A stretch of DNA of 15,918 nt. Origin: an uncultured Collinsella sp. Its GTDB lineage: Bacteria; Actinomycetota; Coriobacteriia; Coriobacteriales; Coriobacteriaceae. The stretch spans positions 1-15,918 of the forward strand of contig CAKUGX010000036.1 in the NCBI GenBank assembly GCA_934654765.1, written 5' to 3'. Below, piece by piece: positions 7,580-13,430 of the stretch; within the stretch, counting starts at the first letter, position 1, and every line of letters starts with the position of its first letter. The translations under genes were made by a program, and so were the position numbers. The notes under the pieces are model-generated. The model saw only the letters and a list, made by a program, of their open reading frames with translations. It ran no database searches and was not told the origin of the DNA.

Positions 7580-7678
7580 AAACGCCCCTAAGCGGCAATC
7601 TGACGTTCAATCGTCGGGCATGACCAAAAGGTCAATGCCCTCCTCTTTCACGTCACCTTGCTCGCTTAGGGGCGTTTT
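7580..7678 (+). terminator. Large branched terminator after proB
   Basis: A 14-bp perfect outer stem (7581-7594 with 7663-7676) ends in TTTT. Its 68-base loop holds an inner hairpin (7616-7625 with 7630-7640, AAAA loop, one bulged A) and a small GACG/CGTC hairpin (7602-7605 with 7612-7615). This is much more elaborate than the other terminators here. The T run is on the plus strand, so it should act on proB. Confidence 0.75.
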
Positions 7679-7714
7679 CGCTTTCCGTCCTCTTTCTGCA
7701 ATGACTTCATTAAC

Positions 7715-7745
7715 CTGGCACCTGGGGACGTTCCTTTTGTGCCAG
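7715..7745. repeat. GGGAC-loop hairpin between proB and the S33 hydrolase
   Basis: A 7-bp perfect inverted repeat (CTGGCAC at 7715-7721 with GTGCCAG at 7739-7745) and a 17-base loop containing GGGGACGTTCC. It lies 22 bases downstream of the hydrolase stop. A nine-G run (7748-7756) follows, and GGCAC at 7755-7759 could compete for GTGCC. The right arm, loop motif and position at a gene end resemble the other hairpins in this window. Confidence 0.55.
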
Positions 7746-7766
7746 CAGGGGGGGGGCACTCCTTTG

Positions 7767-9185
7767 CTAGAAGATCCGGCGCAGGTCTCCGCGGTTGAGG
7801 GCTTCGTTGAAGAGGTGCTTGAATACCACGCTGCCGTGCAGGCCGTCGTGCTCGAACTCGTTGGTCACCCATGCGTGCGAGTTGCCCACGCGACTGAGCG
7901 TGTCGAGCTGCAGACCCGAGTCCACGTACATGTCATCGAAGTACACCGCGGCTTGCAGGGGCACCTCGTTGCACGCCAGGCGCTGCGGGTCGTAGATCTT
8001 GTCCCAGCTGGTGTCCTCCATCAGCAGGTCCATCGCCGGCTTGAAGGGCTTAAGTTCGGGCATCTGCTCAAACATCCACGGGAACATGGCCTCGCCGGTA
8101 AACATGAGCGGTCGCGCGAGCGTGTCGAACTCGGCACGGTGTGCCTTCTCTTCTGCCGCGGCCCAGCGAATGGGCATGGTGTCGCCGTCGGCGTAGATGA
8201 ACTCCTGAAGCGTCCAGTACAGCGGATTCGTGCGCGTGTTGGTGCGCTCGAAGGCGCGCATCAAAAAGCTGTCAGATACCGAGGCATCGCAGGTCAGCGT
8301 GCCGTCGCCGTCAACAAAAGCATGATCGATAATCCAATGCATGCGCTCAAAGCTCGGCTTCATGCCAAAGTCGCTGCCCATGAGCTGTAGGCGCTCGACC
8401 GTCATCGGCGAGCCGTCGGGTAGCACGGGCTTCTGAGCCTCGAGCGCATCGGCCAGGGCTGCCACGCGCTCGACGTCGGCGGGGTAGCGGTCGTAATACT
8501 GCTGCGTCTTGGCAGCCATGCGCGGGAAGGTGTGCGCGTAGACCTCGCTGGCGCTCGCCGGCACGTGCGGAATGCCACCACAGGTAAAGCTTGCCGCCAC
8601 GCCCTCGGGGAAGAGCGACAGATAGCTCAACGTCAAAAAGCCGCCGTAGCTCTGCCCGAGTGTGACCCAGGGCTTGCCCCCAAAGCCCACCAGGCGCAGA
8701 TACTCAAAATCGCGCACGATTGAGCTGGCGAGGTGACGCTTGAGGAAGTCCGCCTGCGAGCGGGCGGCATTGGCGCCTGCTGCCTCGGCGCGATCACCTA
8801 GCGCCGCGATGGTGCGTCCGTCCACGCAGCTACTGCGTCCGGTGCCGCGCTGGTCGGGAAGGACCACGCGGAAGTGCTTGACGGCCTCCTCGATCCAGCA
8901 ATCGCTTGTGGGCGACAGCGGACGCGGGCTCTCGCCGCCGGGGCCGCCCTGCAAAAACAGGAGCAGCGGCAGATCGTCGTTGATGCGGTCGGGCGCGCAA
9001 ACCACGCGGTAGAAGAGCTTGATGCTCTCGGGCGCGCCGGCGATTGGTGCCGGCATGGCGCCGCGGCGCATGGTGCTGCCGACGGCCAGGAGCATCGGCT
9101 CCAGGCCGCGCCAGTCGAGGGGGACATCGATGCTGTGGTCCTCGACATACAGGCCGGGGACGTGGTACGAAGTGATGAGGGCCAT
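7767..9185 (-). CDS. Peptidase S33 family alpha/beta hydrolase (proline iminopeptidase-like)
   Basis: A 472-residue alpha/beta hydrolase resembling prolyl aminopeptidases, which remove N-terminal proline from peptides. It shows the oxyanion-region motif as QGGPGG (79-84), DQRGTGRS (111-118) and the nucleophile elbow GQSYGG (177-182) with Ser179. A C-terminal part with YFDDMYVD and GNSHAWVTNEFEHDG probably supplies the acid and histidine. There is no signal peptide, so it is likely cytoplasmic. I used the ATG at 9185 with GGAAG about eight bases upstream; the reading frame extends further but has no better start. It lies between proB and proA on the opposite strand, and a proline-recycling role is inferred from family and position. 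Exact substrates are unknown. Confidence 0.85.
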   Translation of the reverse strand: MALITSYHVPGLYVEDHSIDVPLDWRGLEPMLLAVGSTMRRGAMPAPIAGAPESIKLFYRVVCAPDRINDDLPLLLFLQGGPGGESPRPLSPTSDCWIEEAVKHFRVVLPDQRGTGRSSCVDGRTIAALGDRAEAAGANAARSQADFLKRHLASSIVRDFEYLRLVGFGGKPWVTLGQSYGGFLTLSYLSLFPEGVAASFTCGGIPHVPASASEVYAHTFPRMAAKTQQYYDRYPADVERVAALADALEAQKPVLPDGSPMTVERLQLMGSDFGMKPSFERMHWIIDHAFVDGDGTLTCDASVSDSFLMRAFERTNTRTNPLYWTLQEFIYADGDTMPIRWAAAEEKAHRAEFDTLARPLMFTGEAMFPWMFEQMPELKPFKPAMDLLMEDTSWDKIYDPQRLACNEVPLQAAVYFDDMYVDSGLQLDTLSRVGNSHAWVTNEFEHDGLHGSVVFKHLFNEALNRGDLRRIF

Positions 9186-9223
9186 GTGAGTCTTCCGTTC
9201 GTTGCGGTGTTTCGGGTTGACCA

Positions 9224-9254
9224 ATTCTACCGCCGCGGGCGAGGCCATGCGCAA
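9224..9254 (-). promoter_or_regulatory. Possible promoter of the S33 hydrolase gene
   Basis: On the minus strand, TAGAAT (9229-9224) matches five of six -10 bases. TTGCGC (9254-9249) lies 19 bases upstream, a longer gap than ideal. It is in the 112-base divergent gap shared with proA. Confidence 0.35.
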
Positions 9255-9297
9255 ATCGGCTACCATGGTTGCAAACTTCTAGGAGAAAGGGCCGCCC

Positions 9298-10584
9298 ATG
9301 TCGGTCGATATAGCCACGTATGTCCACGATCTTGCCGTTGCCGCCAAGGCAGCGTCGGCCTCGCTTGCCACGGCGAGCGACGAGCAGCGCCAGGAGGCCG
9401 TGCGCGCCATGGCCGTAGCACTGCGCAACGGTGTCGACTCCATCGTCGCCGCCAACGAGCTCGATATGTCCGCCGCGCGCGATGCGGGGACCTCGGCGGG
9501 GCTCCTCGACCGTCTGCTGCTGACGCCCGAGCGCGTTGAGGGCATGGCCACCGGTCTGGAGAAGCTTGCCGAGCTGCCCGATCCCGTGGGCCGCGTGCTC
9601 GATCACCGCGTGCTCGCAAGCGGCGTGGACCTCACCCGTGTGAGCGTGCCGTTGGGCCTTGTCGCCATGGTGTACGAGGCGCGCCCCAACGTGACGGCCG
9701 ACGCCGCGGGCATCTGCATCCGCACCGGCAACGCCTGCATTCTGCGCGGCGGTTCGCTAGCCTATCACTCGTGCGCCATGATTTCTGAGCTGCTGGCCGA
9801 TGCGCTCGAGACCAAGGGCTTCCCGCGCGAGGCCGTGTCGATGATCGAGTCTACCGACCGCGAGGCCACCGGCGAGCTCATGAAGCTCCGCGGCATCGTC
9901 GATGTGCTCATTCCGCGTGGCGGTGCGGGCCTGATCCAGCGCTGCGTGCGCGAGTCACTCGTTCCGGTGATCGAGACGGGCACGGGTAACTGCCACATCT
10001 ACGTGCATGAATCCGCCGACTTCGATAAAGCGCTCAATATTATCGTCAACGCTAAGACGCAGCGCGTGGGCGTGTGCAATGCCGCCGAGTCGCTGCTGGT
10101 CGACCGTGCCGTGTCCGATGCGTTTTTGCCCGCGGTCGTGGCCGTGCTGCATGACCATGGCGTACTCATTCACGGCGACGAGGCCACGTGCGCCGCATGC
10201 GCCGACGCCGGCTTTGTGGAGGGTGATGACTACGTTGCCGCGACTGAGGAGGACTGGGGTCGCGAGTATCTGGCGCTCGAGATGAGCGTGAAGGTCGTGG
10301 CAAACGAGGACGAGGCCATTGCGCACATCAACCGTTACGGCACGATGCACTCCGAGGCCATCGTTGCCGAGGACACGGATGCTTGCGAGCGCTTCCTCGA
10401 TGCGGTCGATGCCTCGGCCGTGTACGCTAACGCCAGCACGCGCTTTACCGATGGCGGCGAGTTTGGCCTGGGCGCCGAGATCGGCATCTCGACCCAAAAG
10501 CTCCACGCCCGTGGCCCCTTTGCCGCCGAGGCTCTCACCACCTACAAATACAAGCTTCGAGGCACTGGCCAGGTCCGCCCCTAA
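9298..10584 (+). CDS. proA: Glutamate-5-semialdehyde dehydrogenase (gamma-glutamyl phosphate reductase)
   Basis: Second step of proline synthesis: NADPH-dependent reduction of gamma-glutamyl phosphate to glutamate semialdehyde, which cyclises on its own. The 428-residue protein has the aldehyde dehydrogenase fold. It carries the family segment PLGLVAMVYEARPNVT (118-133) and the catalytic cysteine in QRVGVCNAAES (Cys260). Length is normal. AGGAG (9281-9285) lies upstream of the ATG at 9298, with AAAGGG closer in. Its TAA stop (10582-10584) runs into a REP-like hairpin, and the normal terminator comes after that repeat. It is not directly joined to proB, because the S33 hydrolase gene lies between them. 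Confidence 0.96.
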   Translation: MSVDIATYVHDLAVAAKAASASLATASDEQRQEAVRAMAVALRNGVDSIVAANELDMSAARDAGTSAGLLDRLLLTPERVEGMATGLEKLAELPDPVGRVLDHRVLASGVDLTRVSVPLGLVAMVYEARPNVTADAAGICIRTGNACILRGGSLAYHSCAMISELLADALETKGFPREAVSMIESTDREATGELMKLRGIVDVLIPRGGAGLIQRCVRESLVPVIETGTGNCHIYVHESADFDKALNIIVNAKTQRVGVCNAAESLLVDRAVSDAFLPAVVAVLHDHGVLIHGDEATCAACADAGFVEGDDYVAATEEDWGREYLALEMSVKVVANEDEAIAHINRYGTMHSEAIVAEDTDACERFLDAVDASAVYANASTRFTDGGEFGLGAEIGISTQKLHARGPFAAEALTTYKYKLRGTGQVRP

Positions 10585-10630
10585 ACCTACCAAAAAGGGA
10601 CAGGTTTATTTTGGCAGGTTTTATCTGCGG
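10584..10630 (+). repeat. REP-like hairpin, copy 1 (at proA stop)
   Basis: The arms 10584-10595 and 10609-10620 pair over 12 bases with one A-C mismatch (AACCTACC instead of AACCTGCC) around the 13-base loop AGGGACAGGTTTA. TTATCTGCGG follows. The last base of the proA TAA is the first stem base. It differs from copy 2 by one base over the 47-nt unit. Confidence 0.9.
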
Positions 10631-10634
10631 TTTT

Positions 10635-10663
10635 GCCGGGCGACACGCTCGCCCGGCTTTTTT
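10635..10663 (+). terminator. proA terminator
   Basis: A 9-bp GC-rich stem (10635-10643 with 10649-10657), five-base loop, then six T. It lies just after REP copy 1. Confidence 0.92.
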
Positions 10664-10755
10664 CTCCGCAAACCTTTTCTGCCTTTCGGCTTGAGCCGCG
10701 GCGATATACGATAGTGACACCGTGTCCTAGCACCGAATCACCAGGAGGTATTGCC

Positions 10756-11355
10756 ATGTCCCAGACGCTTTCCGCCGGAATCACCCGCGACCGCGCGTTC
10801 GAACTGCTCAACGAGCACAACAAGGACCCGTTCCACATCACCCACGGCGAGACGGTCGAGGGCACCATGCGCTACTTTGCGCGCGAGTTCGACCCCGAGA
10901 ACGAGGAGTTTTGGGGCATCGTCGGCCTGCTGCACGACTTGGATTGGGAGGAGCATGAGGACGACCCCATGAACCACACCATCTATGCGGCCGAGATCCT
11001 TGAAGGCGAGGGCGCATCGCCCGAGCTCATCCGCGCTATCCAGACGCACACGTCCGATTTCAATGCTTCACTGCCTAAGCCCGAACTGCAGATGGAGAAG
11101 ATTCTGTTTGCCTGCGACGAGCTCACCGGGTTGATCGGTGCCGCCGTCATCATGCGCCCGAGCAAGAGCGTCATGGACTTTACGACCAAGTCGCTCAAGA
11201 AGAAGTTCAAGGACAAGCGCTTTGCCGCCGGCTGCTCGCGCGACGTGATTTCGCAGGGCGCCGAGATGCTGGGCTGGGAGCTCCCCGAGCTCTTCGACCG
11301 CACCATCGCGGCCATGCAGTCCTTCGCGCCCGACCGCGACACCTTCCAGGCCTAA
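10756..11355 (+). CDS. HD-domain (predicted metal-dependent phosphohydrolase) protein
   Basis: A 199-residue protein resembling HD-superfamily hydrolases. Candidate metal ligands are His27 or His30 (HITHG), the His60-Asp61 pair (GLLHDLDW), His74 or His98 and Asp121 (FACDELTG). HD proteins commonly cut phosphate esters of nucleotides, but the substrate is unknown here and no partner domain is fused. The ATG at 10756 has AGGAGG (10743-10748) seven bases upstream; an earlier in-frame start would sit over the proA terminator. A possible -10 lies near 10707-10715. Its TAA stop (11353-11355) overlaps REP copy 2, and a strong terminator follows. Confidence 0.85.
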   Translation: MSQTLSAGITRDRAFELLNEHNKDPFHITHGETVEGTMRYFAREFDPENEEFWGIVGLLHDLDWEEHEDDPMNHTIYAAEILEGEGASPELIRAIQTHTSDFNASLPKPELQMEKILFACDELTGLIGAAVIMRPSKSVMDFTTKSLKKKFKDKRFAAGCSRDVISQGAEMLGWELPELFDRTIAAMQSFAPDRDTFQA

Positions 11356-11400
11356 CCTGCCAAAAAGGGACAGGTTTATTTTGGCAGGTTTTATCTGCGG
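11354..11400 (+). repeat. REP-like hairpin, copy 2 (at HD gene stop)
   Basis: A perfect 12-bp stem, AACCTGCCAAAA (11354-11365) with TTTTGGCAGGTT (11379-11390), and loop AGGGACAGGTTTA, then TTATCTGCGG. The final two bases of the HD gene's TAA are the first two stem bases. It bounds the 3' side of the RAYT gene, with copy 3 inverted on the other side. Confidence 0.92.
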
Positions 11401-11447
11401 AAACGCCTCCGTTGTAGTTCTTAGCTGCGGAGGCGTTTCCGTTTTCT
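11398..11447 (+). terminator. HD gene terminator
   Basis: A 14-bp perfect stem (11398-11411 with 11428-11441), a 16-base loop, then TTTTCTTG. It begins in the last bases of REP copy 2. Confidence 0.85.
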
Positions 11448-11487
11448 TGTGACGCCTCGGGACTATTCTGTCGTTGCCGGCAGGTGA

Positions 11488-12246
11488 CTATGCGGCATTC
11501 TTTATAATCCACGTTCCCAACCCGGTTAATAACTGAACCTGTTTGATCGTCAGCCCTTCTTTTCGAAGGGCCAGTATCGCTTCGTTGCGAAGTGCCTTGG
11601 AGATGGATTTGAGTTCTGTGGGCGCACATCCCGCGACGTTTTGCACGACTGCCGCACCAAATTCACTTAGATCTTCCTCTCGCACTTTTGCCGTTGCGCT
11701 CGGACGATAGGGCAGCGTGGGTACACTTTTCATGAACTTGAGATATGAGCGCGGCGTCGGAAAAAGTGCGTCGACAACGTCCCCGGTGACATGCGGCCGA
11801 GACCTTGCTCCCATTAGGTACTCACGATGGCTGCTCCATGGATAGTCGTCATATGTCGCCAGTCCTGCTTTTTGAGGATTCAAATGAATATATCGAATTG
11901 CTTCGAGCAGATACTCCTCCGATTTAATCGGCGAATCCCAGAAGCGCTCCTGAAATACGTGGCCGATATGACCCGCGCGTGCATTGTACCTGCCCGCATA
12001 CGATACGGCTATCGCGTGCATCGCGTCGCTCTTGCGGTCGTCCGGATCGTCGACGAGCAGATGAATGTGATTTCCCATAAGGCACCAAGCGATAAGCTCA
12101 ATATTGTGTTTGGGGAGGATCGCATCGAGGATTTGAAGCAAGGCGATTCGGTCCTCGTCACCGTCAAACAGCAATTGCCCTCCGTTCCCGCGCAATGTGA
12201 CGTGGAAAAAACCAGTCGGTGACTTTGAACGAGGTTTTCTCGGCAT
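11488..12246 (-). CDS. REP-associated tyrosine transposase (RAYT, Y1/IS200-like)
   Basis: A 252-residue single-strand DNA transposase of the Y1 HUH family. The HUH pair is His60-Ile-His62 (MGNHIHLLV). The catalytic tyrosine is probably Tyr119 in AIRYIHLNP, a hallmark of RAYTs. The N-terminus (GFFHVTLRGN) is also typical. A C-terminal extension ends in a helix-turn-helix-like stretch (EGLTIKQVQLLTGLG, about 230-245), as in larger RAYT groups. The ATG at 12246 has AGGAGG just upstream. No IS ends or partner accessory gene are seen. RAYTs are usually single-copy genes that act on REP hairpins, and here three matching hairpins are close by, two bracketing the gene in opposite orientation. Its codons look less GC-rich than the neighbours', suggesting acquisition. 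It seems intact. Confidence 0.92.
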   Translation of the reverse strand: MPRKPRSKSPTGFFHVTLRGNGGQLLFDGDEDRIALLQILDAILPKHNIELIAWCLMGNHIHLLVDDPDDRKSDAMHAIAVSYAGRYNARAGHIGHVFQERFWDSPIKSEEYLLEAIRYIHLNPQKAGLATYDDYPWSSHREYLMGARSRPHVTGDVVDALFPTPRSYLKFMKSVPTLPYRPSATAKVREEDLSEFGAAVVQNVAGCAPTELKSISKALRNEAILALRKEGLTIKQVQLLTGLGTWIIKNAA

Positions 12247-12493
12247 GGCCCCTCCTTTTAGCTCGGATGGGCTGAAGATACCTTATTGGGAGGTATTGGT
12301 TGTCGAGATTCAGTTCACCGACTATAGCTGCTACCTGCCGAAATGTTATTGCGTTTTCAAATTGATGCTTTTTAATGGTAATTGAGCGGGGTGAGAGCCC
12401 TCGATGCGGATGCGGACGTTGCCAGCGTCGAGCTGGATTGTTCTTGTGTGAAGACGTCGCAAATGGGCTTCACGCATTTCTACGTAGATAGAA
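12247..12493. other. Intergenic region upstream of the RAYT gene
   Basis: About 250 bases with no convincing gene. Short open stretches exist on both strands around 12383-12517, including a plus-strand frame ending GFTHFYVDRKMAGRSK before a TAA. None has a ribosome-binding site, and they run into a terminator. They may be decayed coding remnants. The part from 12290 to 12380 is clearly AT-richer than the surroundings and probably holds the RAYT promoter, though I cannot pick boxes with confidence. Confidence 0.3.
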
Positions 12494-12536
12494 AAATGGC
12501 CGGGCGCTCAAAATAAAACGGAGCGCCCGGCCATTT
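12494..12536 (-). terminator. Terminator of the carD-like gene
   Basis: A perfect 16-bp stem (12494-12509 with 12521-12536) and 11-base loop. On the minus strand it is followed by TTCTATC directly after the arm's own TTT, giving a U-rich tail, so it should end transcripts of the CarD-like gene after REP copy 3. The plus-strand tail is poorer. Confidence 0.75.
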
Positions 12537-12560
12537 ACTAATTGTTCATCGACGTTTGGC

Positions 12561-12604
12561 CAGATAAAACCTGCCAAAATAAACCTGTCCCTTTTTGGCA
12601 GGTT
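12561..12604 (-). repeat. REP-like hairpin, copy 3 (inverted, at carD-like stop)
   Basis: Read on the minus strand it is identical to copy 2 over 44 bases: a perfect 12-bp stem (12604-12593 with 12579-12568), loop AGGGACAGGTTTA, then TTATCTG. The last two bases of the CarD-like gene's TAA (12605-12603) are in the stem. It is inverted relative to copies 1 and 2 but has the same orientation relative to the gene it follows. Confidence 0.92.
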
Positions 12605-13088
12605 AGTTAAGGGCGGCTTGGGCTAGGCGGGCTTCGGCGTCCTCTTCGGTGACGCCCAGGGCCACGGCGAACTCCTCTATGGAGCGGCGCTTGGCCTCCT
12701 TAAGTACGCGCATGTAGTAGGAGCTGGGCTTTTTATCAGCTTCCTCGGCCTGGCGAATGCGGTGCATCATGGTCTTTGCCACGCGGACCGTCTCGGGCGC
12801 GCCCAGCTTGAGCTGCTGCTTAAAGTGCGTCTCCTCAAGCGAGCTGTTACGCTCGGTAAAGGTGTCGCACTCCAGCTCGTCATAGTGGCTCAGCAGGTGC
12901 TCGGCATCTTGCTGGGAGATGGCGGCATGCAAACGATCGGCCTGCGCCACGGGGTACATGAGGATCGTCTGCGCATGTCCCTGCTTGGTCTCGAGCAACA
13001 GCATGGGCTGCGGCGTGTCGTCCCTAAAACCGACGACGGTGCAGACTCCCTGACCCGGATGAATGACGTGTTGACCGATTGAGAACAT
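12603..13088 (-). CDS. CarD-like transcriptional regulator
   Basis: A 161-residue protein of the CarD/CdnL/TRCF family. The N-terminal domain starts FSIGQHVIHPGQGVCTVVGF, the classic opening of the RNA-polymerase-interacting Tudor-like fold. The rest is helical and fits the family's DNA-binding C-terminal domain. In actinobacteria such proteins bind the RNA polymerase beta subunit and stabilise open promoter complexes, often at rRNA and housekeeping promoters. The ATG at 13088 has GGAGG four bases upstream. An ATACG/CGTAT inverted repeat (13103-13118) sits just upstream of that. The TAA overlaps REP copy 3. The length matches known CarD proteins, and a general rather than specialised role is inferred. 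Confidence 0.9.
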   Translation of the reverse strand: MFSIGQHVIHPGQGVCTVVGFRDDTPQPMLLLETKQGHAQTILMYPVAQADRLHAAISQQDAEHLLSHYDELECDTFTERNSSLEETHFKQQLKLGAPETVRVAKTMMHRIRQAEEADKKPSSYYMRVLKEAKRRSIEEFAVALGVTEEDAEARLAQAALN

Positions 13089-13430
13089 GCTACCTCCAAC
13101 TTATACGAATTTGCGTATGTCTAGAATACCACGCTGACGTGCGGAAACCCTTACTTTATGCAGGAAAAGCACACAACTCCGATAGGTAAGAGTATTCGAT
13201 AAAAGACACAGCTCATTCACACCTTTATACATTTTCAACGCGTGCATAATCTGCAGGCAGACCGGCATCTTTGAGTGACTCCATACAAGCTGTAGTCAAT
13301 TTTGTGCATATGCAAGTTCGATTGGCTTTACCCTGCGATAGTGCCCGTCGCTTGTGATAGAGTGCTACAAACTCTGGCTTTTGCCCTACGAGTGACCAAG
13401 AGCTCGGGGGCTTTAACACAAGGAGGATCT
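13089..13430. other. Divergent region between the carD-like gene and argS
   Basis: 342 bases that should hold both promoters. A six-base-spaced inverted repeat (ATACG 13103-13107, CGTAT 13114-13118) lies in the carD leader. A possible extended -10 for argS is TGATAGAGT (13355-13363), without a good -35. From 13183 to 13330 the sequence is AT-richer. A minus-strand frame there ends MESLKDAGLPADYARVENV before a stop at 13225; it could be a gene remnant, but it has no clear start or ribosome-binding site and I do not call it. Confidence 0.3.

Noticed and set aside
11354..12604. A CRISPR array formed by the repeated 44-nt units
   Set aside because: There are only three copies, widely spaced with genes between them, one inverted, and each unit is itself a hairpin. 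This is a REP pattern, not CRISPR.
13302..13430. N-terminal extension of ArgS to an upstream in-frame start
   Set aside because: The strong AGGAGG is directly before the ATG at 13431, and the extra residues do not resemble ArgS.
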